A model generated the notes under the pieces. That model saw nothing but the letters and a program-made list of their open reading frames with translations, ran no database searches and had not been told where the DNA came from. From CBDVBD01 sp965372135 (GTDB lineage: Bacteria > Electryoneota > RPQS01 > CBDVBD01), in NCBI GenBank assembly GCA_965372135.1, contig CBDVBD010000018.1, forward strand, positions 1 through 33,195: DNA of 33,195 nucleotides. Reading direction: 5' to 3'. Positions 16,366-25,369 of this stretch are shown here, piece by piece. The position numbers were made by a program, and so were the translations under genes. Every line of letters begins with the position of its first letter. Position 1 is the first letter of the stretch.

Positions 16366-18000
16366 ATGAAAAGAGTAATTTGGTTTGTTGTGATTCCCGC
16401 GTTGTTGTTGAGCTGGAGTATAGGTTTTGCACCTCCGGTCAATAATCCTCCATTTCCTCCGGATGTTGTTGTGTATCCGGACTTAAGTAACTGTGCGGAA
16501 ACAGGTCTTGATTTAATCAGTTTCTTATATGGACCGATACCACCAGACCCGGATCCAGGTGACCCGGTAACGTATGGCTATGAATGGTATCGTGACATCA
16601 CAGGAACTGGTCAATATGAGCTGTACTACAACCCATGGGAAACTTGGTTGCCCGGTAATTTGACAGCCGTTGGAGAGCAGTTTCAGGTCGAGGTGACACC
16701 AACTGACAGTTTGGGTCTTCAAGGTGAAACCGTGATAGAAACCTTCAGTGTGATTTTCGAGGAATGCTTGGATGATTACGACATGGGTGACATTGACTAC
16801 TGTTACCCCACGAATGTTTTAAATCCGGCTCACAAATTCACCGGCATTGCCTGGTTGGGTGAGGCTATCGATACGGAAACCTATCCCCATACATTTCCCT
16901 ATGATGTGTATAATTCGGACTTGTATGATGATGGGGTGATTTTCAGTGATCCGTTCGGAACATTGACCGGAAATCCTTTTGCCGGAATTCCCTGGGTGCC
17001 CTGCCAGCAGGAAACGTTAGCGGTGATTGTTCACGCTGACACTGCTTATAGTGGACAGCCCATGTGGGTGAACATCTGGAAAGATGGAAACTTGGACTGC
17101 GATTTCGATGATGGTCCAGATCAAGCTGGTGTGTATTTCAACCCGCCAGAGGATGATTACTTGTGTTTCAGCGAATGGATTGTTCAGGATGCGATGGTGT
17201 CGGTTCCCGGTCCGAGCCAGAATGCAATCTACACCTTTGTGATCGACGATCCCGGCGATACCACCATGGGAGTGTATGATCTGCATCTGCGGGTCCGGTT
17301 ATCTTACGTTGCTCTGGGCAGGTATGGATACGGCTTAGGTGGTCCCAATGCCTACGGTAACTTCGACGTCGATGAGTACTTAGGCGAAGTCGAGGACTAT
17401 GACATCGAAGACGGACAGCTGCCTGTCAAGCTGACCAGTTTCGAAGCTGTTCCCGGCGATGGCTACGTAACCCTAAGCTGGACGACCGCTTCGGAGGTTG
17501 ACAACGATCATTTTGAGATTATGCGCAGCACCGGTATTTCTGAACCGGTGACAATCGGTACCGTTAGCGGTGACAACCCGATGGGCGCCAGCTACGAATT
17601 CGTGGATACCCGCGTCACCAACGGTGTCACTTACAAGTACGTGCTGGTGGACGTTGACATCAACGGCATGCCGGAAACGCATTATGACATGGAAGTGACC
17701 GCTACGCCGAATTCTTTGCCGATCGACGTCACGCCGACCGAGTATGCGCTGCACCAGAACTTCCCCAATCCTTTTAACCCCACCACAACTTTGGTGTATG
17801 ACGTGATAGATGCGGGATTTGTTAGTCTGGTTGTCTTTGATGTGTTAGGACGTCAAGTGGCTGCGTTGGTCGATGGGGAGCAGGATCCCGGACGTTATCC
17901 GGTGACTTTCGATGCTTCCGATCTGTCCAGCGGTATCTACTTCTATCGCCTGCAAGTCAACGACTTCAGCGACATGAAGAAGATGGTCGTTCTAAAATAA
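16366..18000 (+). CDS. Secreted GEVED-domain protein with T9SS type A sorting domain
   Basis: 544 aa. A signal peptide occupies residues 1-22. Residues about 22-130 are a Pro-rich, Ig-like region (YGYEWYRD, FQVEVTPTDSLGL). Residues about 135-345 contain DYGDID-like and YLGEVEDYDI sequences typical of GEVED-domain extracellular proteins, with several Cys. A fibronectin-like module follows (LPVKLTSFEAVPGDGYVTLSW, TASEVDNDHFEIMRS). The final about 80 residues form a T9SS type A sorting domain (LHQNFPNPFNPTTTLVYD, VVFDVLGRQVAALVDG, SSGIYFYRLQV, KKMVVLK). It is likely an exported surface or released adhesive protein; its substrate is unknown. It has its own promoter and terminator, so it is monocistronic. 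Confidence 0.9.
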   Translation: MKRVIWFVVIPALLLSWSIGFAPPVNNPPFPPDVVVYPDLSNCAETGLDLISFLYGPIPPDPDPGDPVTYGYEWYRDITGTGQYELYYNPWETWLPGNLTAVGEQFQVEVTPTDSLGLQGETVIETFSVIFEECLDDYDMGDIDYCYPTNVLNPAHKFTGIAWLGEAIDTETYPHTFPYDVYNSDLYDDGVIFSDPFGTLTGNPFAGIPWVPCQQETLAVIVHADTAYSGQPMWVNIWKDGNLDCDFDDGPDQAGVYFNPPEDDYLCFSEWIVQDAMVSVPGPSQNAIYTFVIDDPGDTTMGVYDLHLRVRLSYVALGRYGYGLGGPNAYGNFDVDEYLGEVEDYDIEDGQLPVKLTSFEAVPGDGYVTLSWTTASEVDNDHFEIMRSTGISEPVTIGTVSGDNPMGASYEFVDTRVTNGVTYKYVLVDVDINGMPETHYDMEVTATPNSLPIDVTPTEYALHQNFPNPFNPTTTLVYDVIDAGFVSLVVFDVLGRQVAALVDGEQDPGRYPVTFDASDLSSGIYFYRLQVNDFSDMKKMVVLK

Positions 18001-18040
18001 GTATTGCCGAAAGGGGTATTTCCCTGACGGATAAAGCGGG

Positions 18041-18071
18041 AAAAAGCCGGTGTGCTATACATCGGCTTTTT
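18041..18071 (+). terminator. Intrinsic terminator after the GEVED/T9SS gene
   Basis: AAAAAGCCGGTGT (18041-18053) pairs with ACATCGGCTTTTT (18059-18071) with one G-T pair and a 5-base loop. The 3' arm supplies the T run. Its A-rich 5' arm makes it potentially bidirectional. Confidence 0.88.
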
Positions 18072-18083
18072 CTCTCTATCAAC

Positions 18084-18112
18084 TTGATTTTTTTGTTTCG
18101 GATGCGTATATT
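18084..18112 (+). promoter_or_regulatory. Promoter of the nucleoside salvage operon
   Basis: TTGATT (18084-18089), 17 bases, TATATT (18107-18112) preceded by GCG and followed by GT. The expected transcription start is at 18119-18120, which coincides with the first base of the cdd ATG. Confidence 0.7.
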
Positions 18113-18119
18113 GTTTGAT

Positions 18120-18524
18120 ATGGAAAATGATAATCTTCTACAGGCGGCTCGCGACGCCCGCGATCTGGCACATGCAACTTATTCTCGGTTTCCGGTCGGG
18201 GCAGCATTGCTGTCCCGCAGCGGGCGCGTTTTCACCGGATCTAACGTGGAAAGCAGCTCCTACGGGCTGACGATATGCGCCGAACGCGTGGCGCTGGTGA
18301 AAGCGTTGTCCGAGGGGGAATCGGATTTCAAACGAATGGCGGTCGTGGCGAAAACAACCCATGAAGTGCGACCGTGCGGCGCATGCCTGCAATTATTATG
18401 GGAGTATGCGCCAGACCTAACGTTTATCCTTAGCAACCTGGACGGACAGATTCGATGCATCTCCATAGCGGAACTTCTTCCCTACCCTTTCGACGGTGGG
18501 GATCTATCTAATACTTCCACCTAA
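18120..18524 (+). CDS. cdd: Cytidine deaminase
   Basis: It deaminates cytidine and deoxycytidine to uridine forms in pyrimidine salvage. The 134-aa length is typical of the small homotetrameric class. Zinc-site motifs are TICAERVA (Cys ligand and catalytic Glu) and PCGACLQ (two Cys ligands), with YSRFPVGAALL near the N-terminus. I chose ATG 18120. A longer frame from TTG 18084 would start within the promoter's -35 box. With this promoter the mRNA would be leaderless. It is the first gene of cdd-udk-tdk-CNT-punA. Confidence 0.94.
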   Translation: MENDNLLQAARDARDLAHATYSRFPVGAALLSRSGRVFTGSNVESSSYGLTICAERVALVKALSEGESDFKRMAVVAKTTHEVRPCGACLQLLWEYAPDLTFILSNLDGQIRCISIAELLPYPFDGGDLSNTST

Positions 18525-18542
18525 TTAACCACCAGCTTCATC

Positions 18543-19181
18543 ATGCCAGAACAAGGGATTTTGATCGGGATTGCCGGAGGATCAGGATCCGGCAAAACTT
18601 TGGTTTCCAACACAGTAAACAGCCTATTAGGATCTGACCGTATCCTCATCATCGAACAAGATTCGTACTACCGCGATTTGAGCCATTTGGATCTCGAAGA
18701 ACGCCCGCATCACAATTTTGACCATCCGGATGCCTTCGATCGGGACCTGCTCATTTCCCACCTCACGGATCTGAAGAACAGGAAAGCCATCCAACAGCCC
18801 CAGTACGATTATATCCATCATACCAGAATGCAAGAATCCAAAACGATTGCACCGCAGCCCATCATCATTTTGGAAGGGATATTGATCCTGGAAGACCCCG
18901 GACTCCGGGAGTTGATGGACATCAAAGTGTACGTCGATACCGATGCGGACATTCGGCTAATTCGCCGGGTGCGTCGGGATGTGAAAAAGCGCGGACGGAC
19001 GTTGGAATCAGTATTGGAGCAGTACGAAATCTATGTGCAACCGATGCACCTGCAGTTCGTGGAGCCCTCCAAACGCTATGCGGACATTATTATTCCTGAA
19101 GGCGGCAAAAACTTGGTGGCGATAGATTTGCTGGTGACGAAAATCCGCTCGTTGTTGTCGCCGAACCATCAGCAAGAATAG
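18543..19181 (+). CDS. udk: Uridine/cytidine kinase
   Basis: It phosphorylates uridine and cytidine to UMP and CMP. The 212-aa P-loop kinase has Walker A GGSGSGKT at about residues 12-19. The substrate-binding region includes QDSYYRD and HHNFDHPDAFD. IILEGILIL is the core strand with the conserved Glu, and RLIRRVRRDVKKRGR is the lid with catalytic arginines. FVEPSKRYADIIIPEGG is the C-terminal family signature. No strong SD is visible. It follows cdd by 18 bases, so it probably depends on operon context. Confidence 0.96.
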   Translation: MPEQGILIGIAGGSGSGKTLVSNTVNSLLGSDRILIIEQDSYYRDLSHLDLEERPHHNFDHPDAFDRDLLISHLTDLKNRKAIQQPQYDYIHHTRMQESKTIAPQPIIILEGILILEDPGLRELMDIKVYVDTDADIRLIRRVRRDVKKRGRTLESVLEQYEIYVQPMHLQFVEPSKRYADIIIPEGGKNLVAIDLLVTKIRSLLSPNHQQE

Positions 19182-19195
19182 GGTGTTTTGGGAAT

Positions 19196-19771
19196 GTGAG
19201 TGATACCATGATTAACATTATGGGACCGGGTCGCGGGTGGATCGAAGTCATCAGCGGTCCGATGTTTTCCGGGAAGACGGAAGAGTTGATCCGCAGGCTG
19301 CGCAGAGCCCAAATCGCCAAACTGAAGGTGGAAATTTTCAAACCCAAGCTGGATGATCGCTTCGACGAGGATCATCTGGTTTCGCACAACGATCAACGAA
19401 TCCGGTCAACCGCGGTAAAACATGCGGAAGAAATTATGGACTTGGTGGGAGATTGCGATGTGCTGGGGATCGATGAAGCGCAGTTTCTGGGTCCCGGATT
19501 GGTGAAGGTCTGCGAGGACCTGGCATCCCAGGGCAAGCGGGTCATCGTGGCGGGATTGGACCAGGATTACCGCGGGGTGCCCTTTGAGCCCATCCCGCAG
19601 TTATTGGCAGTGGCGGAAGTGATTACCAAAGCGTTAGCGATCTGCGTGAAATGCGGTGCGCCGGCAAATCGCACCCAAAGAATTACTACGGAAGACAACC
19701 TGGTGGTGGTGGGCGCTCAGGACAAGTACGAAGCGCGCTGTCGGATGTGTTACGAACCTCCCAAGGAATAA
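19196..19771 (+). CDS. tdk: Thymidine kinase (type II)
   Basis: It phosphorylates thymidine to dTMP in salvage. Motifs are GPMFSGKTEELIRRLRR (P-loop), IDEAQFL (Walker B with catalytic Glu), RVIVAGLDQDYRG (lasso region) and two CxxC zinc pairs (CVKC and CRMC). The start is either GTG 19196 (191 aa, used here) or ATG 19208 (187 aa). Neither has a strong SD and family N-termini are variable. It lies 14 bases after udk. Confidence 0.96.
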   Translation: MSDTMINIMGPGRGWIEVISGPMFSGKTEELIRRLRRAQIAKLKVEIFKPKLDDRFDEDHLVSHNDQRIRSTAVKHAEEIMDLVGDCDVLGIDEAQFLGPGLVKVCEDLASQGKRVIVAGLDQDYRGVPFEPIPQLLAVAEVITKALAICVKCGAPANRTQRITTEDNLVVVGAQDKYEARCRMCYEPPKE

Positions 19772-19801
19772 TTCTAGTCGGCTAAATAACAAGGATTACC
19801 C

Positions 19802-21406
19802 GTGAGATTTATCGGATTGCTGGGTTTACTGGCGCTGATGGGAATCGGTTTCCTGCTCAGCAACAATCGCCGCAAGATCCCTATTAGAGTCATTGTATGG
19901 GGGTTGGGACTCCAGTTCCTGATGGTGTTGATTATTCTTGGAGATAGAAATCTTTCCTGGGTAGGAATGTCGCTTTTTACCGGTCTAATCTTGCTTTATA
20001 TTTATCAACACCGATTGCAAAAATCCGAAACCTGGCGGTTGTTGATATTTCAGGCGATATTTATCGTCGGTGTTGGGGCTGCCACAGCGACAGCTTCGAT
20101 CTTTATATCTCAGATCGGAATGTTCCCAATATACTTGGTGGTAATGCATCTGGTAATGTTTTATGGAATCAAATCCGGTCGCGCCGGAATTCGTAGGGGG
20201 GCGGTAAGCGGGTTGATAGCAGGGACACTCGGCTGGATTATCCACAACGGAATCTCTGGACAAGACATCTTCCGTGTGTTATCCGACCAGGTCAAACAAT
20301 TCCTACAGCTAACCGACTTGGGAACCGCATTCATGTTCGGTAATCTGGCGAACAAGGAACACTTTTTCACCGACGGCTCTACCTGGCCCGGATTTGGGTT
20401 CCAATTCGCCTTCACCGTGCTGCCCACTATTATTTTCTTTTCCGCATTCATTTCAATACTTTACCATATGGGGGTGATGCAGCTCTTGGTGGAGTCGATG
20501 GCGAAATTCATGAAATGGACGTTGGGGACATCGGGTGCCGAAACCCTATCCTGCTCCGCCAATATCTTCGTGGGGCAGACCGAAGCGCCCCTGTTGATCC
20601 GACCGTTCTTGGATGACATGACGCCCTCCGAACTGCATGCAATAATGGTGGGGGGATTCGCGACTATCGCCGGGGGGGTGTTGGCGGGGTACATCGCCAT
20701 GGGGATCGATCCCGGTCATCTAATCGCCGCCAGTGTGATGTCGGCGCCGGCTGCGTTAGTGATGGCAAAAATCCTGATGCCCGAAACCCAAGTGTCAGCC
20801 ACTGCCGGGGAAGTGCACGTGTCACGACAGAAGCTGGCGGTCAACCTGCTGGACGCCACCAGCCGCGGGGTGACCGATGGGTTGAAGTTGGCGGTCAACG
20901 TGGGAGCCATGTTGATTGCCTTTATCGCCTTGATCGGATTGGTCGATGTGATCCTGGGCTTCGGGGATAAGATGATTGACGGCAGGTTATTCGGGTACGT
21001 AATCAACGAAGCCAACGGGGAGTACAACGGTTTCTTCCCCGGCTCGTTAAAAACCCTGTTCGGAACTTTACTGGCGCCGTTGGCGTTCTGCATGGGTGTG
21101 CCCTGGGCGGAAGCGGCTAATGTGGGAAACCTGCTGGGGATTAAAATCGCCGCCAATGAATTCGTGGCGTACGGAGCATTATCCATGGAGGTCGCAGCGA
21201 AAACGCTGTCCCCGAAAGCGGAAATGATCGCCACCTATGCCCTGTGCGGATTCGCTAATTTCGCTTCCATCGGTATCCAAATCGGCGGGATCGGAGCCCT
21301 GGCGCCTAAACGACGCTCCGAATTAGCCAAAGTTGCGCTGCGAGCAATGGTGGGCGGAGCCTTAGCCAGTTGGATGACCGCGTCAATTGCAGGGATTTTT
21401 TTCTGA
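19802..21406 (+). CDS. Concentrative nucleoside transporter (CNT/NupC family)
   Basis: An inner-membrane symporter bringing nucleosides into the cell for the salvage enzymes encoded around it. The family core shows FMFGNLANKEH, FAFTVLPTIIFFSAFISILYHMGVMQ, SANIFVGQTEAPLLIRPFLDDMT, GGFATIAGGVLAGYIAMG, LLAPLAFCMGVPWAEA, KIAANEFVAYGAL, and YALCGFANFASIGIQIGG. At 534 aa it is more than 100 aa longer than a typical bacterial NupC. The extra length is mainly N-terminal, with additional predicted helices between residues about 20 and 160. The start GTG has AAGGA eight bases upstream. Whether transport uses Na+ or H+ cannot be told from sequence alone. Confidence 0.94.
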   Translation: MRFIGLLGLLALMGIGFLLSNNRRKIPIRVIVWGLGLQFLMVLIILGDRNLSWVGMSLFTGLILLYIYQHRLQKSETWRLLIFQAIFIVGVGAATATASIFISQIGMFPIYLVVMHLVMFYGIKSGRAGIRRGAVSGLIAGTLGWIIHNGISGQDIFRVLSDQVKQFLQLTDLGTAFMFGNLANKEHFFTDGSTWPGFGFQFAFTVLPTIIFFSAFISILYHMGVMQLLVESMAKFMKWTLGTSGAETLSCSANIFVGQTEAPLLIRPFLDDMTPSELHAIMVGGFATIAGGVLAGYIAMGIDPGHLIAASVMSAPAALVMAKILMPETQVSATAGEVHVSRQKLAVNLLDATSRGVTDGLKLAVNVGAMLIAFIALIGLVDVILGFGDKMIDGRLFGYVINEANGEYNGFFPGSLKTLFGTLLAPLAFCMGVPWAEAANVGNLLGIKIAANEFVAYGALSMEVAAKTLSPKAEMIATYALCGFANFASIGIQIGGIGALAPKRRSELAKVALRAMVGGALASWMTASIAGIFF

Positions 21407-21407
21407 T

Positions 21408-22247
21408 ATGACAGAACAGAACACCACAGAGCAGGAACTAATAGCTGCCATAAACGATCGCATTACCTACCAGCCCAAAACCGCGGTAATATTGGGTTCG
21501 GGGTTGGGTGGATTTGCCGATGAACTCCAGGACCCACAGATTATTCCCACCGAAGAATTGCCGGGATATCCGGTGTCCACGGTTCCCGGGCATCGGGGCA
21601 GGCTGGTATTTGGGAAAGCGGATGGGGTGGATGTCCTGGCAGTCCAGGGCAGAATCCATTATTACGAAGGCTATACCTTCCAGCAGGTTACACTGCCGGT
21701 ACGTGTGGCGCACGGTCTGGGAGTACAGGTGTTGATGGTCACCAACGCCAGCGGCGGAATTTCCCCAAAACTTAATCCCGGTGACTTAATGTTGATCGAT
21801 GACCACGTCAATCTGATGGGAGCATCGCCGCTGATTGGCTGGAACCCTCCCGATGAAGCCAGCCGATTTGCCGATATGGGAGATGCCTATTCCCGGGATC
21901 TGAAGCGATTGGCGGAAGAGGTAGCGATGGAGCAGGGCGTGCCCTTAAAACACGGGATTTTAGGGTCTCTAACCGGTCCCAGCTACGAAACTCCGGCGGA
22001 AGTGCAGATGTTAGCCAAGCTGGGGTGCCATGCCGCTTGCATGTCCACGGTTCCGGAAGTAATTGTCGCTAAATCCCTGGGCTTGAATGTCGTGGGGATC
22101 TCCTGTGTGACCAATAAAGCTGCCGGGCTATCGGAAAACCCGCTGAACCACGTTGAAGTCCAAGAGATTGCCGCGAAAGTAGCGCCGGTGTTTCGGAAAT
22201 TATTGAAAGGCATCATCTTACGAATTGCACAGCAATACCTTGGTTAA
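21408..22247 (+). CDS. punA: Purine nucleoside phosphorylase
   Basis: It phosphorolyses inosine/guanosine-type nucleosides to base and (deoxy)ribose-1-phosphate. At 279 aa it matches the trimeric PNP class. Motifs are ILGSGLGGFA (phosphate loop), PGHRGRLVFG, GRIHYYEGY, VTNASGGI, GPSYETPAE, ACMSTVPE and SCVTNKAAGL. I chose ATG 21408, two bases after the transporter's TGA, with AGGGA upstream inside the previous gene. A frame from TTG 21387 overlaps the transporter and is less likely. Confidence 0.96.
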   Translation: MTEQNTTEQELIAAINDRITYQPKTAVILGSGLGGFADELQDPQIIPTEELPGYPVSTVPGHRGRLVFGKADGVDVLAVQGRIHYYEGYTFQQVTLPVRVAHGLGVQVLMVTNASGGISPKLNPGDLMLIDDHVNLMGASPLIGWNPPDEASRFADMGDAYSRDLKRLAEEVAMEQGVPLKHGILGSLTGPSYETPAEVQMLAKLGCHAACMSTVPEVIVAKSLGLNVVGISCVTNKAAGLSENPLNHVEVQEIAAKVAPVFRKLLKGIILRIAQQYLG

Positions 22248-22287
22248 GTATAAAGCATCCGGTAAATCAAAACAGGGATCGAGATAG

Positions 22288-24060
22288 GTGAGGTTAAGAA
22301 CCGCAACAGGAATTCTTTCTTGGGCGATAATCGTATTGGTAGCTGGTGTCGGGCTTATCAGTGCCCAGCCGATCTTTGAAGAAGGAGATTGGATAAGCTA
22401 CCGGGACTACCGGTGGATCTATTCGTCGTGCGTGGGACCGCGTAAGGTGTACTTAGGCACCACCAAGGGTGTGGTGACGTATCACCGCTTCAGCAATAAG
22501 TATTCGGATTACTGGGCGCGGACTACGGGATATCATCAGTCCGAACCATTGGATTCGGTGCGGGCGATAGCGTACGATCCGAAAACCCAATCGCTGTGGT
22601 GCGGTACCGAAGCTGGATTGTATCAACGGGAGGAGCCGCAGGACCGTTGGCGGTTGCATATGCTGCCGGGAATCCCATCTGGCTACAAAGTGCTGTCCAT
22701 CGGAGTTGGAAACAACTACATCTGGGTGGAAGCGGGACCGGCGAACTTGTGGTGGAATCCGTTCGCTGGATTTACCGAATTCTTCCTGTACAGCGGCAGC
22801 TTGTTTTCCGGTGGTTTCACCCGGTTCCGAACCGGGCACTTCATACCCCCAGCATCCAACGGATTACTGCCGGGCATGTCCAATGTGGAAACTCAGGTGA
22901 CTTGGTATGGACGGTTAGGCAAGCAGCCCTTAAATTCCGACGATATGTCAGGACTGCTCGGTGTCGGAAGGTTTAACATCCCGGTGTTGTTTTCCGACGA
23001 ACCGGGAATCCGGTTTCAGGAAGGGGACGCCTGGCGACCGGGATACTTTGAAGATGCCGAATTCCGACAATATGCAGTGACAGACTGGAAGGTGGATGAC
23101 CGAGGTATTTTGTGGCTGGGAACCTGGGGGCTGGGGTTAGGTAAAGCCGATCTCAGGACCCAGCATGTCGGCTTGAAACCGGCAGGATTGTTCGGGGAAG
23201 ATGTGAGGGCGTTAGCATTCCACAACAAGGACATCTGGATCGCAGGCGTCAATAACCTGCCACACCAGGGGATTACCAGATGGCAGGGCGGCAGACGCTG
23301 GGAAGGATATGAATCGCTCTATATCCGCGGGTTGGAATCCACGTTGGTACATGACTTAGCCATTGGCAACGGAGCGATGTGGGCGGCAACTTCCGAGGGG
23401 CTGGTACGCTACGACTTACGCAAAAAATATTGGCAGAATCTGGGGGTATTCAAGGGCATGTGGTCCGACAGAGTGCTGACGGTCACTACTTTCACCGGCG
23501 ATGTGTATGCCGGAACCGACCGGGGAGTGAACAGAATCAGCGGGGACGTGGTATTCCGGGAGGAGGGCTGGTTCCGGAACTACGGAGTCCACAGATTCGC
23601 CGTTGACGGCGATACCATTTGGGCAGCCTGCGATGACGGAATATATCGAAAGGTGAACGGCAAGTCATGGAAGTTCTTGGATGATCCTATGGGAACCATC
23701 GGTCCTGAAACAGTGGATATCGCGTTGACTCCCAGGATAGTGTGGTTCGCCAGACGGGACGGAATCGAAGGATATCGGCGTGACGGCGGTCCGGGGAAAT
23801 CGCTGCTGGCAACCCACTACTTCGACGGGCAGCGTCCCAACTGCATCGCCGCCGACCTGCAAAACTTGTGGGTGGGAACGGACAAGGGACTTTATCAGTT
23901 TAATTTAGAGAAGGGGATCGTGCTGCATCGGTACCAGCCTCAAGATGGATTGTTGAGCGGTAAGGTGCAGACGCTTACATTGGACGGAGATTTTCTGTGG
24001 ATCGGTACTCCCAAGGGGTTATGCCGCTTTTTTTGGAATGATCCCATCCGAGGATACTGA
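22288..24060 (+). CDS. Secreted beta-propeller protein (two-component-regulator-propeller type)
   Basis: 590 aa with an N-terminal signal peptide (ILSWAIIVLVAGVGLISAQ). Repeated blades follow the Reg_prop pattern of W-x-G/A-T-x-x-G-L/V: LWCGTEAGLYQ, LWLGTWGLGLGK, MWAATSEGLVRYD, VYAGTDRGVNRIS, LWVGTDKGLYQFN and LWIGTPKGLCRF. In hybrid sensors this module is the periplasmic sensor half, but here no membrane helix, kinase or sorting domain follows. It may act as a stand-alone periplasmic or exported ligand-binding protein. The start is GTG 22288, 40 bases after punA, so it may be the last gene of the salvage operon. It ends in TGA. Confidence 0.82.
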   Translation: MRLRTATGILSWAIIVLVAGVGLISAQPIFEEGDWISYRDYRWIYSSCVGPRKVYLGTTKGVVTYHRFSNKYSDYWARTTGYHQSEPLDSVRAIAYDPKTQSLWCGTEAGLYQREEPQDRWRLHMLPGIPSGYKVLSIGVGNNYIWVEAGPANLWWNPFAGFTEFFLYSGSLFSGGFTRFRTGHFIPPASNGLLPGMSNVETQVTWYGRLGKQPLNSDDMSGLLGVGRFNIPVLFSDEPGIRFQEGDAWRPGYFEDAEFRQYAVTDWKVDDRGILWLGTWGLGLGKADLRTQHVGLKPAGLFGEDVRALAFHNKDIWIAGVNNLPHQGITRWQGGRRWEGYESLYIRGLESTLVHDLAIGNGAMWAATSEGLVRYDLRKKYWQNLGVFKGMWSDRVLTVTTFTGDVYAGTDRGVNRISGDVVFREEGWFRNYGVHRFAVDGDTIWAACDDGIYRKVNGKSWKFLDDPMGTIGPETVDIALTPRIVWFARRDGIEGYRRDGGPGKSLLATHYFDGQRPNCIAADLQNLWVGTDKGLYQFNLEKGIVLHRYQPQDGLLSGKVQTLTLDGDFLWIGTPKGLCRFFWNDPIRGY

Positions 24061-24077
24061 CATTTTTAGCAGTATAT

Positions 24078-24119
24078 CCTGCCAATTTTGTGCAAATCCT
24101 GCCAGCAAAAATTGGCAGG
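24078..24119. terminator. Large hairpin after the propeller gene
   Basis: CCTGCCAATTTT (24078-24089) pairs perfectly with AAAATTGGCAGG (24108-24119). The 18-base loop carries another copy of CCTGCCA (24098-24104), so the left arm can be replaced. There is no long T run after it, so terminator function is only probable. Confidence 0.5.
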
Positions 24120-24238
24120 TAAAATCATAACATTTGATATTACAACAGATTATCAAAGTGCAATACTGAGGAATGATATTTGCTTTGGTAGTTTTAGTTC
24201 TCTCTGAGAGGGGAGTTACTAACATGAGGTAAGACAGG

Positions 24239-25312
24239 ATGAAACGTTTAGGAATTCTTATGTTTTTGATCGGGATTCTGCCCTTCAGTTCGATGGCGTT
24301 GGAACCCGATGACCAGGTGAAGATTAACGAGCTGTATTATGTCGGAACCCCTTTCTTCACCTATCAAGACCAGTTCGTGGAATTGTACAATGCCGGTACC
24401 ACCACTGCCTATCTGGACGGCGCTTTGCTGATTCGTGGTGTCGATACCAGTGGCACGCGGGTGTATCGTTTTCCTGGAGTGGTTGACGGAACATTGTACC
24501 CCATCGAGCCCGGGGAATTCAAGGTAGTGGCTCAGGATGCCTACGATTTCTGGGCACTGGATTCCACCAGTGTGGATTTATCGGACGCTGATTTCGAAAC
24601 CTTTTACATCAATGAAGAGGAACCAGGGGATAATCCGGTGGTTCCGAACCTTTCAGACGCCATCGAAAACGAAGTGGATTTCATCCTGGATCGGCGTGTA
24701 GGGCAGGTATTATTAGCCACCGGTGACAGTCTGGTGGTTGTACCCTGCTCAACCGGCTGAGGTCCCAATATAGGGCGTGTCCCCTTGGAAACAGTCGTGG
24801 ATGGGATCGAGTATATTTTCGACGGTACCGCATTTCCCCAGATCTTGAATGATCTGATCGATGCCGGATTTATCGAAGGGCTGATCCGTTGGACCGGGCA
24901 TTCGGCGCAGCGCCTAACACCCGGCTACGACACCAATAATTCGACCAATGATTTTGAAATCCTGGAAACTCAGACACCGGGATATCACACCACCTCGGGG
25001 GTTCAAGGATCCGGTTATGTAACTGTACCTACTGAAGTTCGGTTGTATCCCAATTACCCGAATCCCTTCAACAGCGGAACGGTGATTCCGTTTGCGATAG
25101 CCAACGGAACCGGGGAAGTTCGGCTGGTGATTGCCAATATCCTGGGCAGAACTGTTAAGGAATTTCGGTTTGAGGGTGTAGAAACCGGGAATTACACGGT
25201 ACACTGGGACGGAAACGACCGGAACGGGACTCCGGTGTCATCCGGCGCCTATTTCATACAATTGTACGCCGCACCGGAAATAGTGACCAGCAAAGTGACG
25301 TTACTCCGATAA
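24239..25312 (+). CDS. Lamin-tail-domain secreted protein with in-frame TGA, candidate selenoprotein
   Basis: The frame from ATG 24239 reads through one TGA (24758-24760, codon 174) to TAA 25312. The N-terminus is a signal peptide (LMFLIGILPFSSMA). A lamin-tail-like domain follows (VKINELYYVG, DQFVELYNAG, YLDGALLIRG, IEPGEFKVVAQDA). Around the TGA the sequence reads VVVPCSTG, TGA, GPNIGRVPLETVVDGIEYI, a seamless continuation. The C-terminus has a sorting-like domain (VRLYPNYPNPFNSGTVIPFAI, IANILGRTVKEF, WDGNDRNGTPVSSGAYF). Cys170 is the only Cys in the protein and would pair with selenocysteine 174. Alternatives are a nonsense mutation of a Cys, Trp, Gly or Arg codon, or two separate pieces; no good start follows the TGA. 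Confidence 0.7.
24765..24788 (+). promoter_or_regulatory. Possible bacterial SECIS-like hairpin
   Basis: Four bases after the TGA, CCAA (24765-24768) can pair with TTGG (24785-24788). After a TATA bulge, GGG (24773-24775) pairs with CCC (24782-24784). The loop CGTGTC starts 15 bases after the TGA and has G in second position. A competing CCC/GGG pairing at 24764-24775 exists. Energy was not calculated. Confidence 0.4.
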
Positions 25313-25369
25313 GTTCGGAGGCTGTGAATACTATTATTAAGGGGAGTTTGGGGGACAAGGAAAACGACA

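Noticed and set aside
25313..25369. CtsR or CIRCE operator before mcsA
   Set aside because: No direct repeat of GGTCAAA type and no TTAGCACTC inverted repeat is present.
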